Part shown: in pieces, positions 26,357-34,026 of the stretch
How the letters are laid out: each line of letters starts with the position of its first letter
How positions within the stretch are numbered: the first letter of the stretch is position 1
Source of the DNA: Janibacter sp. HTCC2649
GTDB taxonomy: Bacteria > Actinomycetota > Actinomycetes > Actinomycetales > Dermatophilaceae
Length of the DNA: 64,000 nucleotides
Reading direction: 5' to 3'
NCBI RefSeq assembly: GCF_000152705.1
Contig: NZ_CH672413.1
Span: 186,001-250,000, forward strand
The notes under the pieces: generated by a model
Database searches by the model: none
The model's input: only the letters and a program-made list of their open reading frames with translations
What the model was told of the DNA's origin: nothing
Made by a program: the position numbers and the translations under genes

Positions 26357-26692
26357 TTACTCGCGGGCGAGGTGGTAGTCGCCGGCCTCGTCGAGGGCCG
26401 CAGCGACCTGCTCGTCCGTGAGAGGGGTCGTGGCGTCCACCGTCACGGTGGAGGAGCCACCGGCGACGAGGTCGACATCGACGTCGGTGACGCCGGGGAG
26501 GTCCTTCAGCTCGCTGGTGACCGCGGACACGCAGTGGCCGCAGGTCATGCCGGTGACGGCAAAGGTCTGGGTGTTCATGGTGGTCTCCCTGCTTGAAGGG
26601 GCGTTGTCGGGTGCGGACGACGTCCCGCCGCAGCACGCGCAGCCGTTCGACTGCGCCAGCGGCAGGGACATGTCAGGAGTGTTTTGCGACAT
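26357..26692 (-). CDS. copZ: HMA-domain copper chaperone (CopZ-like) with Cys-rich N-terminal extension
   Basis: Copper chaperone of 111 aa. The HMA domain has VTGMTCGHCVSAV with the Cu(I)-binding CxxC. The first 37 residues add a SNGCACCGG motif, giving three more thiols. An internal ATG at 26578 with a better ribosome binding site (GGGAGA) would give a 73-aa chaperone without the extension, so both forms may be made. It lies between csoR and copA and would deliver Cu(I) to the pump or the sensor. Confidence 0.85.
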   Translation of the reverse strand: MSQNTPDMSLPLAQSNGCACCGGTSSAPDNAPSSRETTMNTQTFAVTGMTCGHCVSAVTSELKDLPGVTDVDVDLVAGGSSTVTVDATTPLTDEQVAAALDEAGDYHLARE

Positions 26693-26721
26693 CGGGTTTC
26701 GCTTTCTGTATGGGCGTTGGG

Positions 26722-27030
26722 CTACGAGCGGACGAGTCGCGCTATCGCGGCAGAGGCCTCGTCGATCTGGCGGTCGAGGTCTGACGTGGTCCCTGCCGCT
26801 GCATGGGATATGCAGTGGCGAAGGTGGTCGTCCAGAAGGCCGAGGGCTACTGCTTTAAGCGCTTTGGTGGCCGCGGAGACCTGGGTGAGGATGTCGATAC
26901 AGTAGGTATCGGACTCCACCATCTTCTGCAGGCCGCGGACCTGACCCTCGATCCGCCGCAGCCGCCGCAACTGGTCGTCCTTGCTGTCGATGTAGCCCGG
27001 CACGACCCGGGCTGGACTCTTCTCGCTCAT
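26722..27030 (-). CDS. csoR: CsoR-type copper-sensing repressor
   Basis: Four-helix repressor of 102 aa. C44, H69 and C73 (DTYCIDILTQ and LLDDHLRHC) align with C36, H61 and C65 of the Mycobacterium tuberculosis CsoR Cu(I) site at a constant offset of eight. The ATG at 27030 has GGAGG five bases upstream. A CsoR-like dyad lies at 27061-27077 just before the gene, so it should repress the csoR-copZ-copA operon until Cu(I) binds. Confidence 0.93.
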   Translation of the reverse strand: MSEKSPARVVPGYIDSKDDQLRRLRRIEGQVRGLQKMVESDTYCIDILTQVSAATKALKAVALGLLDDHLRHCISHAAAGTTSDLDRQIDEASAAIARLVRS

Positions 27031-27057
27031 ACGCTCCTCCACCATGTCGACAGGTCC

Positions 27058-27077
27058 AACATACCCTCCAGGGGTAA
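27058..27077 (-). promoter_or_regulatory. CsoR operator with overlapping -10
   Basis: ATACCC-N5-GGGTAA (27061-27077) matches the perfect ATACCC-N5-GGGTAT at 42355 in all but one base. On the minus strand TATGTT (27063-27058) could be the -10 for csoR, so bound CsoR would block the promoter. Confidence 0.75.
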
Positions 27078-27319
27078 TATTCCGAGAGGTGCTGTGGGTG
27101 GGATTTCGCTCTTGCGTCGCGGTCGCGGGATAGCGGCCCGCATCACCGTCGTTGCTTCAAGGTCGGCGGAGCAGGGCGTGCATGTGCGGATCTTGCCCCA
27201 GTGGTGCGCCGAGCTGCTGAGACAGCTGCGGTCGGCGATCGGCGTGCTTTGGTCACGTGGCTCCTCGCCGTGTCGTGTAGCGCTCAGTCTGGTGAGGGCA
27301 ACCGAGGAGTTCGTCGGAG

Positions 27320-27341
27320 GTCCTATGAAGTTTCAGTGAAG
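27320..27341 (-). promoter_or_regulatory. Predicted response-regulator box upstream of csoR-copZ-copA
   Basis: Read on the minus strand, CTTCACTGAAA is followed directly by CTTCATAGGAC, the 11-bp-phase CTTCA repeat. It points toward csoR about 290 bp away with no gene in between, which would give copA both CsoR and two-component control. Confidence 0.55.
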
Positions 27342-27374
27342 CCCACACAGGTGTGCCGCGGCCGGCCCACCTGG

Positions 27375-28505
27375 CTACGCCCGGTCGAGGGGAAGTCGGA
27401 GTGTGAACTCGGCTCCGCCGCCGGGGCCAGGGCTGGAGGCGGACAGGCCTCCACCATGGGCTTCGACGAGCGCCTTGCTGATGGTCAGGCCGATACCGCT
27501 ACCACCGCGCACGCGGCTGCGGGCCGGGTCGGCGCGGTAGAACCGTTCGAAGACGTGGACCAGATGGTGGGCGTCGATGCCTTCGCCGTTGTCGGTCACG
27601 GTGATCTCGACCCAGTCGGGGTCGGGCTTGCGTACCGCGACTCGAACCCGTCCGCCGGGAGGCGTGTGCTGGAGCGCGTTATCGAGCAAGTTGGCGAGCA
27701 CCTGGGCCATACGGTCCGGGTCGACCAGGACGGTGCCCGTAGGCCGGGTGTCCACGTCGAGGGCGATCTGTTTTACGTCGTACGCGTTGTGTGCAGCCGC
27801 TGTTGCCGACTCGACCAGGGTGGTCGTGTCCGTGGGCACCGGTCGGAGGTCGAGCCCGCCTTCCTCCGCACGGGCGACGGCCGTGATGTCCTCGGCCAGT
27901 CGCTGGAGGCGTGTCGTGTTGCCGTGCAACACCTCAAGAGTGGCGTGGTCGAGACTGCGTATGCCGTCCTCGATCGCCTCCAAGTGGGCCTCGATGCTCC
28001 CCAGCGGGGTGCGCATCTCGTGCGCGAGGTCGGCCAGCAGGCGACGACGGGTGGTTTCTACGTCTCCGAGGCGCTGTGCGAGGTCGTTGATGGTGGTGGC
28101 GAGCTGGTCGAACTCAGCGCCTAGACCGGGGCTCGGGACCTGTGACTGGTAGTTCCCGCCAGCGATCCTGGAGGCGGAGTGGGCGACGGCGGCCGTGGAG
28201 CGCTGCACGCGCCGGGTGAAGAATGCCGTCACCCCGAGGGCGAGGAGAACGGAGGCGGTCAGTGCGACGCCCAGCGAGATGAGCAGGGCAGACCCGAACG
28301 CCTCCTCAACGTGGGCGGCCTCGCTGGGGGAGTGACCGACTCCGGCCTGTTGCAGGTGGTCATGGAAGATGCTTGGCCCGACGACGGATGCGACAAGCCA
28401 CGAGGTCACGGCGCAGGCGACCAGCACGAGGGTCTGCGCGATGAGCAAGCGCGGCGCCAAGCCGGCCCGGCCGAACCCCCGTGCCTCCCTCCGAGTTCGT
28501 GTCAT
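27375..28505 (-). CDS. Sensor histidine kinase of a copper-type two-component system
   Basis: Membrane histidine kinase of 376 aa. Two transmembrane segments (about 19-42 and 72-96) bracket a short outside loop holding IFHDHLQQAGVGHSPSEAAH, with four histidines suited to metal sensing. HAMP follows, then the H-box ADLAHEMRTPLGS with H162, N-box NLLDNALQHTPPGG, and G-boxes DNGEGID and GGSGIGLTISKAL. The start overlaps the regulator stop by 4 bp. The nearby copA, multicopper oxidase and repeated CTTCA boxes suggest Cu sensing. Confidence 0.88.
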   Translation of the reverse strand: MTRTRREARGFGRAGLAPRLLIAQTLVLVACAVTSWLVASVVGPSIFHDHLQQAGVGHSPSEAAHVEEAFGSALLISLGVALTASVLLALGVTAFFTRRVQRSTAAVAHSASRIAGGNYQSQVPSPGLGAEFDQLATTINDLAQRLGDVETTRRRLLADLAHEMRTPLGSIEAHLEAIEDGIRSLDHATLEVLHGNTTRLQRLAEDITAVARAEEGGLDLRPVPTDTTTLVESATAAAHNAYDVKQIALDVDTRPTGTVLVDPDRMAQVLANLLDNALQHTPPGGRVRVAVRKPDPDWVEITVTDNGEGIDAHHLVHVFERFYRADPARSRVRGGSGIGLTISKALVEAHGGGLSASSPGPGGGAEFTLRLPLDRA

Positions 28506-29245
28506 TCTCCCGTCCCCATTCGGTACCCAATGCCACGCACCGTCCGGATGAAGCGGGCGGCTCCAGCGTCGTCGCCGAGCTTGCGCCGCAGATGGCCGAT
28601 GTGAACGTCAACCAAATGGTCGTCGCCCACCCACGTCCCGCCCCACACCTGGTCGATGAGCTGTCGTCGGCTGAAGGCCATCCCAGGTCGCTCTGACAGG
28701 ACGGCGAGCACGTCGAACTCGGTCCGGGTCAACGACACCGGCTGATCGTCGAGCCAGACGTCGCGTCCGATGGGATCGATGGCCAGTGTCCCGAACCTGC
28801 GCAAGGTAGGGCCGTGATTCGCGCCGTCGATGGGGCGAGGACGGCGCTGCATCGCTCGAAGTCGTGCCACGAGCTCGCGCGGGCTGAACGGCTTGGTCAT
28901 GTAGTCGTCTGCGCCGACTGACAGCCCGATCAGGGTGTCGAGCTCGTCCGCCCGTGCGGTCAGCATGACCACGTAGGCGTCGGAGAAGGTGCGCAGCTGA
29001 CGGCACACCTCGATCCCGTCCTGACCCGGCAGTCCGAGGTCGAGCACCACCACGTCGGGGTCGAACCCGCGAGCCGCCTGCACGGCTGCCACGCCGTCAT
29101 GGCTCAGGCGGACCTCGTAACCCTCGTGTTCCAGGTAGTTGCCGATGAGGGTCGCCATGGGCAGGTCATCCTCGACGACCAGCGCCCGGACGCCGCGCGA
29201 CGGTGTTCGGGGGCCAAGTTTCCCGCTTGCCGTGTCGTGGACCAT
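28502..29245 (-). CDS. OmpR/PhoB-family response regulator (copper-type)
   Basis: Response regulator of 247 aa. The receiver has the acidic pair E25/D26/D27, the phosphoacceptor D69 (VVVLDLGLPG), T96 and K118. The C-terminal winged helix reads RDVWLDDQPVSLTRTEFDVLAVL through GDDHLVDVHIGHLRRKL and RTVRGIGYRM. It precedes the kinase with a 4-bp overlap. OmpR-type regulators bind direct repeats in a 10-11 bp phase, which fits the six CTTCA boxes in the island; one lies just upstream of this gene's start and may also autoregulate it. Confidence 0.92.
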   Translation of the reverse strand: MVHDTASGKLGPRTPSRGVRALVVEDDLPMATLIGNYLEHEGYEVRLSHDGVAAVQAARGFDPDVVVLDLGLPGQDGIEVCRQLRTFSDAYVVMLTARADELDTLIGLSVGADDYMTKPFSPRELVARLRAMQRRPRPIDGANHGPTLRRFGTLAIDPIGRDVWLDDQPVSLTRTEFDVLAVLSERPGMAFSRRQLIDQVWGGTWVGDDHLVDVHIGHLRRKLGDDAGAARFIRTVRGIGYRMGTGE

Positions 29246-29305
29246 CAGCCCATCGTGCAGGACGCGATCGCCCGGACCCGACCGGACTCCTCAGCCTGAG
29301 CGCTT

Positions 29306-29327
29306 CTTCAGCGAACCTTCACAGAAC
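29306..29327 (+). promoter_or_regulatory. Predicted response-regulator box for SHOCT/multicopper oxidase genes
   Basis: CTTCAGCGAAC followed directly by CTTCACAGAAC: nine of eleven positions agree between the two halves. It lies in the gap between the divergent regulator and SHOCT genes. Confidence 0.7.
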
Positions 29328-29391
29328 CGCAGCCGCGTGAACCGGGTCGCTGTTCGACAGTGGGGCATCGAGAACGAAGGAGCTGAGGACA

Positions 29392-29634
29392 ATGATGTGG
29401 AACGACGGCATGGGTTGGACGGGATGGCTGTTGATGAGCCTGACGGCCATCGCCTTCTGGGCACTGGTGGTTGTTGCTGTCGTGGCCCTTTTCAGGGGTA
29501 CCCGCAGTGATCCCCAACAGGTCCGGGACGGGAGCGACGAAGCCCGTCGCATCCTCGACCAGCGCTTCGCGCGCGGTGAGATCGACACCGACGAGTACCG
29601 CGCCCGCCAGGTCGTGCTGCGCTCGACGCACTGA
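29392..29634 (+). CDS. SHOCT-domain small membrane protein
   Basis: Protein of 80 aa with one transmembrane segment (about 10-34, after MMWNDGMGWTGW) and a C-terminal SHOCT motif (SDEARRILDQRFARGEIDTDEYRARQVVL). SHOCT proteins are small oligomerising membrane proteins often found in copper loci; their role is not established. AAGGAG precedes the ATG at 29392. It is the first gene after the response-regulator box and is followed 42 bp later by the multicopper oxidase. Confidence 0.85.
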   Translation: MMWNDGMGWTGWLLMSLTAIAFWALVVVAVVALFRGTRSDPQQVRDGSDEARRILDQRFARGEIDTDEYRARQVVLRSTH

Positions 29635-29675
29635 GACCACCGTCCGACGAAGCCACCCCTGAGGAGGCGCGGAGC

Positions 29676-31172
29676 ATGCCCGCCATCAGCAGACGTACCG
29701 TCCTGCTCGGCTCCGCTGGCGGACTGCTGACTGTCGGTGGCCTGGCAGCGTGCAGCACGTCCTCCGGGACAGCGGTCACCTCCTCGTCCAGGGCCGTCGA
29801 GACAGCCGAGCGGGGGCGGCGGGCGGCGGGCCAGCGCACCGTCACTGCGCGTCTGGCCCCGCGCCAGGCAACGTTGGACCTGGGCGGTCCCGTGGTGCGC
29901 AGCTGGGCCTATGGGGACGGTGTGCCCGGTCCGCTGCTGCGGGCCACGGCGGGGGACAGGGTGGTGGTCACGGTCGACAACGCCCTTCCCGAATCGACCA
30001 GCGTGCACTGGCATGGCGTGGCGCTGCGTAACGACATGGATGGTGTACCCGGGATGACCCAGAACCCCATAGGGGCCAACAAGCAGTTCACCTATGACTT
30101 CACCGTTCCTGACCCGGGCACGTACTTCTACCACCCGCACTCGGGAGTGCAGCTCGACCGAGGGTTGTACGGCGTACTGGTGGTGGATGACCCGGCCGAG
30201 CCCGGCGCCTATGACGCGGAATGGATCGTCGTCCTCGACGACTGGGTGGACGGCACCGGACAGACACCCGACGACGTGCTCGCCGCACTGCGGAAGGGCG
30301 GCGCGGGCGCGGGCGGTATGGACCACGGCTCCATGGGCGGGATGCCGATGGGAGGCCTGGGCGGGGACATGCAGTCACCGCTTATCGGTGGCGCCGGTGA
30401 TGTCGCCTACCCCCACTACCTCATCAACGGACGGGTACCTGCCTCTCCCGTCACCTTGAGTGCGAAGCCCGGCCAGCGCGTGCGGATCCGCATGATCAAC
30501 GCGGCGTCGGACACTGCCTTCCGGGTCGCGGTCGGTGGACATCGCCTGACAGTGACGCACAGCGACGGCTTCCCTGTGGCCACGACCGAGACGGACGCGT
30601 TGCTGGTCGGGATGGGCGAGCGCTTCGACGTCCTCGTGACTCTGGGCGATGGGACCTTTCCGCTGGTCGCATCCGCCGAGGGAAAATCCGGCCAAGGGAT
30701 GGCCCTGGTTCGCACAGCGGGCGGTGAAGCCCCCTCTCCCAACGTGAAGCCCACCGAGCTGCGCAAGCACGTCGTTCTCGGCACTCAACTGCGCGCCGCA
30801 CCCCAGGTCGCCCTGCGCTCCCGACAGGTCGATCGCAAGCACGACCTGGTCCTGGGCGGGTCAATGAGGAACTACCGGTGGACCATCAACGGAAAGACCT
30901 TCGACGACGCAGACCCGCTCGGGGTCCGGCAAGGCGAGCGGGTCAGGCTGCGGTTGCGAAACATGTCGATGATGTTTCACCCCATGCATGTCCACGGCCA
31001 CACCTTCGGACTCCGCGAGACAGGGGCACGCAAGGACACCGTGATCGTCCGGCCCATGGCGGCCGTCGAGGTCGACCTCGACGCTGACAACCCCGGGCAG
31101 TGGGCGACCCACTGCCACAACATCTACCACGCCGAGGCCGGCATGATGACGACCCTGTCCTACCGTGGCTGA
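29676..31172 (+). CDS. Multicopper oxidase (CueO/CopA-like), Tat-exported lipoprotein
   Basis: Periplasm-side cuprous oxidase of 498 aa that would convert Cu(I) to less permeable Cu(II). The N terminus has the twin-arginine start SRRTVLLGSAGG and a lipobox LAAC at about residue 26. All four copper motifs are intact: HWHG at 111-114, YHPH at 152-155, HPMHVHGH from 435, and HCHNIYHAEAGM from 479. A Met/His-rich insert (MDHGSMGGMPMGGLGGDM) near residue 215 resembles the extra copper-binding segment of CueO. It shares an operon with the SHOCT gene and the next membrane protein. Confidence 0.93.
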   Translation: MPAISRRTVLLGSAGGLLTVGGLAACSTSSGTAVTSSSRAVETAERGRRAAGQRTVTARLAPRQATLDLGGPVVRSWAYGDGVPGPLLRATAGDRVVVTVDNALPESTSVHWHGVALRNDMDGVPGMTQNPIGANKQFTYDFTVPDPGTYFYHPHSGVQLDRGLYGVLVVDDPAEPGAYDAEWIVVLDDWVDGTGQTPDDVLAALRKGGAGAGGMDHGSMGGMPMGGLGGDMQSPLIGGAGDVAYPHYLINGRVPASPVTLSAKPGQRVRIRMINAASDTAFRVAVGGHRLTVTHSDGFPVATTETDALLVGMGERFDVLVTLGDGTFPLVASAEGKSGQGMALVRTAGGEAPSPNVKPTELRKHVVLGTQLRAAPQVALRSRQVDRKHDLVLGGSMRNYRWTINGKTFDDADPLGVRQGERVRLRLRNMSMMFHPMHVHGHTFGLRETGARKDTVIVRPMAAVEVDLDADNPGQWATHCHNIYHAEAGMMTTLSYRG

Positions 31173-31539
31173 CCGGAAGCCCAGCCGCCTGGCAGCCGTC
31201 CGGGATGCCACCGGCACCGTCATCGGTTCCGTTCTCGGGCTCATCCCTCACGTCCTGCACCACGTCGGTCTGATCGCGGGTACCGCGTTCCTGACCGGAG
31301 CGGGCGGTAACGCGGCGCTCTACCTCGTAGGCCTGCTCCTGTCGATCCCGATGCTCAGGCGCATCCACCGCAGGTTCGGGTCGTGGCGTGCACCGGCGAT
31401 CGCGATCGCCGTCTTCACAGCCATGTTCCTCGTCTCGGCTCTTGTTGTAGGGCCCGCCATCAGCGCCGACAGCGCCCCGACCGATGCGCCGAGCCCTGGC
31501 CCAACGCCAACGGTGCAGCACACCGAGCACCACACGTAA
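31165..31539 (+). CDS. Small integral membrane protein downstream of multicopper oxidase
   Basis: Protein of 124 aa starting at a GTG that overlaps the oxidase by 8 bp. Three hydrophobic segments are visible and histidines sit in LIPHVLHHVG and in the final VQHTEHHT, which suggests metal contact. No family was recognised. The C-terminal half occurs again as a decayed copy at 41800-41953, so the protein was part of a duplicated copper block. Confidence 0.75.
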   Translation: MADRKPSRLAAVRDATGTVIGSVLGLIPHVLHHVGLIAGTAFLTGAGGNAALYLVGLLLSIPMLRRIHRRFGSWRAPAIAIAVFTAMFLVSALVVGPAISADSAPTDAPSPGPTPTVQHTEHHT

Positions 31540-31542
31540 AGC

Positions 31543-31564
31543 CTTCAGCAAACCTTCACCAAGG
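31543..31564 (+). promoter_or_regulatory. Predicted response-regulator box for the DUF2892 gene pair
   Basis: CTTCAGCAAAC followed directly by CTTCACCAAGG, 60 bp before the start of the DUF2892 gene. It begins only 4 bp after the previous stop codon. Confidence 0.65.
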
Positions 31565-31623
31565 GCCCGCGGCTACCTCTACTTCGGTGGACCACGGTGG
31601 AGATGGAAGAAGGGAAGGACAAC

Positions 31624-31872
31624 ATGGGCATCGAAAGACCCTCCGTGAACATCACCCCCGCTGAACGCATCGCCAGAATCGTCGTTGGCGCAGCAGCCGT
31701 ACTTGCGGCTGTCTTGCTCCTCCAGGACGCCGGCTCCGGCCTCGCGGTGATCCTTAAGGCCCTGCTGGGCCTCGCCGGGCTCGACCTCGTGGTTACCGGC
31801 GCGACTGGCCACTGCCCGCTGTACAAGAAGCTGGGGCACGTCCCAGCATCACTGAAAGGACGACCGTCATGA
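31624..31872 (+). CDS. DUF2892 family (YgaP-like) membrane protein
   Basis: Protein of 82 aa with the DUF2892 pattern: a short N terminus (SVNITPAERIARIVVGAAAVL), two membrane segments and the TGHCPLYKKLG signature near the end. The family often accompanies rhodanese or metal genes and its role is unknown. GGGAAGGA precedes the ATG at 31624; an earlier in-frame ATG at 31597 lacks a site. The stop overlaps the next start (ATGA). Confidence 0.82.
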   Translation: MGIERPSVNITPAERIARIVVGAAAVLAAVLLLQDAGSGLAVILKALLGLAGLDLVVTGATGHCPLYKKLGHVPASLKGRPS

Positions 31873-32165
31873 GCACCACACCGAACGGCGACCGCCCGCT
31901 GGTTCACTGGCATGACGAGACGTCCACGGCGGCAAGGACAACTGAGCAGATGCCTGACCATCCCGAGGACCGACGCTCGGAAGAACCTCACGGTCATGGT
32001 CGCGGTCACGGTCTCATGATGCTGCTGTGCTGCGTTCCCATGCTGCTGATCGTCTTTGCGCTCGTGGCTACCGGCGCTGCGGGCACGGGCGCCATCGCCT
32101 ACGCACTCCTGTGCACGGCCATGATGGCCGCGATGATGTTCTTGATGCCAGGCCATCGGCACTGA
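31869..32165 (+). CDS. His-rich small membrane protein of copper block
   Basis: Protein of 98 aa with a polar, histidine-rich first half (HWHDETS, PHGHGRGHG) and a hydrophobic second half (LMMLLCCVPMLLIVFALVATG, then YALLCTAMMAAMMFLMPGHRH) rich in Met and Cys. The composition suggests Cu binding at the membrane. No family assigned. It is coupled to the DUF2892 gene by a 4-bp overlap. A decayed homologue lies at 42188-42346. Confidence 0.72.
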   Translation: MSTTPNGDRPLVHWHDETSTAARTTEQMPDHPEDRRSEEPHGHGRGHGLMMLLCCVPMLLIVFALVATGAAGTGAIAYALLCTAMMAAMMFLMPGHRH

Positions 32166-32174
32166 TCGGAACAG

Positions 32175-32191
32175 ATACCCCCAGGGGGCAG
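32175..32191 (+). promoter_or_regulatory. Degenerate CsoR-like dyad (orphan)
   Basis: ATACCC-N5-GGGCAG has the same spacing as the two CsoR sites but two mismatches in the right arm. In the duplicate block the matching position precedes a P1B ATPase; here the next 400 bp hold no gene, so the site probably lost its target. Confidence 0.5.
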
Positions 32192-32421
32192 GCTGCCTCC
32201 CTGCCGACAACGCGCATCTGAACACCCCTAAGCGCCTGCAGCCCCTACCTGGAGGTTTCAGCGCGGCTGGACAGTCGGGTAGTAAGTGACCCAGTTCCGT
32301 GGGGTAGTGGTTTTCGTCCGAACCCTGATCCAACGTTGAGGAAATCGACGTCGTTCATCTGAGGCTCGTGGCGCAGGGTGCGGAGATAGCGGATCACGGT
32401 GCGCCCGCGAGCCGCCGCCCA
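32192..32421. other. Gene-free stretch before IS21-type tip
   Basis: No supported gene. A minus-strand open frame (32245-32499) has no start context and reads through the IS tip, so it is not called. Probably debris left after an insertion or deletion downstream of the CsoR-like dyad. Confidence 0.5.
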
Positions 32422-32470
32422 GACTATGTCAACCTCAGTTGGCCCCGCTGTGACGTCCCCATTTGGCCCC
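32422..32470 (-). repeat. Solo IS21-type terminal repeat, opposite orientation
   Basis: Read on the minus strand it has two GGGGCCAA boxes separated by GTCAC and ends in TTGACATAGTC, the same tip as at 9042. The IS body would lie to the right, but only this end remains. Confidence 0.65.
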
Positions 32471-32577
32471 ACTGATGGCCGGGCTCGTCGCCCGCTCACG
32501 GGGAGCCGTGGGGTTGTGAGGTCACGCAGAAAGTGCGTAGCTGCTCAGACGTGAAGAAAACTCTCTCCTCCTTGCTT

Positions 32578-32601
32578 TAGAATCTGCGTATGAGTGCAGA
32601 T
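32578..32601 (+). promoter_or_regulatory. Leaderless promoter and operator of third ArsR-type repressor
   Basis: A -10 TAGAAT (32578-32583) ends 6 nt before the ATG at 32590. The perfect dyad ATCTGC (32582-32587) / GCAGAT (32596-32601) with an 8-nt spacer spans the start codon. Confidence 0.7.
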
Positions 32602-32961
32602 GCGCGAGTGGCTTCCCTGCCGAGCGAGCAGGTGGAGTTGGCCGTCGAGGTCTTCCGAATGCTCTCCGACGGCACGCGGATCAGGGTGCTATGGGCTCTG
32701 CTTGAGGCTGAGTTGTCGGTCAACGAGCTCGCTGAGGCTGCGGGCAAGCCTGCACCGGCGGTCTCCCAGCATCTGGCGAAGCTGCGCATGGCACGGCTGG
32801 TGAGGACGCGACGCGACGGCAACCAGGTCTTCTACCGTTTGGAGAACGACCACGTGGCCAACCTCGTGCGGGACGCGGTCCACAACGCCGAACACGCGAG
32901 CGACGGTGTGCCCAGCCACCATCGGGGAGCGGCAACCGAGATGCGCGAGGCCGCCCGATGA
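32590..32961 (+). CDS. ArsR/SmtB-family zinc/nickel-type repressor
   Basis: Winged-helix repressor of 123 aa without the cysteine sites of the other three ArsR proteins. The C-terminal helix reads NDHVANLVRDAVHNAEH, which resembles the alpha-5 Zn(II)/Ni(II) site of SmtB/CzrA/NmtR, although two canonical positions appear changed (Asn where Asp and His are usual). The recognition helix is APAVSQHLAKLRMARLV. The stop overlaps the start of the following CDF gene by 4 bp, so it should control Zn(II), Co(II) or Ni(II) export. Confidence 0.87.
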   Translation: MSADARVASLPSEQVELAVEVFRMLSDGTRIRVLWALLEAELSVNELAEAAGKPAPAVSQHLAKLRMARLVRTRRDGNQVFYRLENDHVANLVRDAVHNAEHASDGVPSHHRGAATEMREAAR

Positions 32962-33971
32962 CTGCCTCGCACGACCACGACCACGACCACAACCACGACC
33001 ACGATGCCGGGTGGTGGGGTCGGATCCGGCATGCTGCGGCCCCGCACTCACACGATGCCGCGGACTCCATCGATTCCGCGCTGGCTTCGAGTGAGCGTGG
33101 GATCCGGGCCGTGAAGATCAGCCTCGTCGGGCTGATGGTGACGGCTGTCCTCCAGGTGGTTGTGGTGACCTTCACCGGTTCGGTTGCGCTGCTTGCCGAC
33201 ACGATCCACAACTTCTCGGATGCACTGACCGCGCTCCCGCTCTGGTTCGCGTTCGTCCTTGGTCGTCGCGCCGCCACAAAGCGGTACACCTACGGGTACG
33301 GACGAGCCGAGGACTTGGCCGGTCTGTTCGTCGTCGCGATGATCGCCCTGTCGGCGGTCCTCGCTGGTTGGCAGGCGATCAGCAGGCTCGCGGACCCGTC
33401 ACCGATCAGCCATCTCGGTTGGGTCGCGGTCGCGGGCTTCATCGGCTTCTTGGGGAACGAAGCAGTCGCCCTATACCGCATTCGCGAAGGCAAGGCCATC
33501 GGCTCGGCCGCCCTCGTGGCCGACGGACATCACGCCCGCACCGACGGCCTCACCTCACTCGCGGTACTCGTGGGTGCAGGTGGTGTCGCGATCGGCTGGG
33601 ACTGGGCGGATCCCGTCATCGGCTTGGTCATCACGGCGGCGATCTTGCTGGTCCTGCGCACCGCCGCCCGGGACGTGTTCCGCCGACTCATGGACGGTGT
33701 CGAACCCGAACTCGTCGACGCCGCCGAGCAGGCGTTGTCCCAAGTCGAGGGCGTGCGAGGGGTTCGTCGTGTCCGGATGCGGTGGATCGGTCACGAGATC
33801 CACGCCGACGCCGACCTCGCGGTGGACCCGCACGCCAGCCTCGGGCAGGCCCACGACATCGCCCACCGCGCCGAAGACGATCTCGTGCGCGCCGTTCCCA
33901 AGCTCGCCGCTGCGGTCGTCCATGCCTATCCCGAACACGCGAAGGCGACCCACGTGGAGGCCGCTGACTGA
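32958..33971 (+). CDS. CDF family cation efflux protein with His-rich N terminus
   Basis: Cation diffusion facilitator of 337 aa. The N terminus is a run of alternating His and Asp (residues 5-17) that may buffer metal. Membrane motifs are LLADTIHNFSDALTALP and GHHARTDGLTSLAVLVG, and a cytoplasmic domain with VRRVRMRWIGHEIHADADLAVD follows. It differs clearly from the CDFs of cassettes A and B. Substrate probably Zn(II), Co(II) or Ni(II), based on the coupled repressor. Confidence 0.92.
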   Translation: MTASHDHDHDHNHDHDAGWWGRIRHAAAPHSHDAADSIDSALASSERGIRAVKISLVGLMVTAVLQVVVVTFTGSVALLADTIHNFSDALTALPLWFAFVLGRRAATKRYTYGYGRAEDLAGLFVVAMIALSAVLAGWQAISRLADPSPISHLGWVAVAGFIGFLGNEAVALYRIREGKAIGSAALVADGHHARTDGLTSLAVLVGAGGVAIGWDWADPVIGLVITAAILLVLRTAARDVFRRLMDGVEPELVDAAEQALSQVEGVRGVRRVRMRWIGHEIHADADLAVDPHASLGQAHDIAHRAEDDLVRAVPKLAAAVVHAYPEHAKATHVEAAD

Positions 33972-34026
33972 GGTCGGGCCAAGGAGTGTGTTAGCGACCT
34001 CTTGAGCACCTCCTCGATCAAGGAAC

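Noticed and set aside
27031-27319. Small gene between csoR and the kinase
   Set aside because: No frame with a start, ribosome binding site or plausible composition on either strand.
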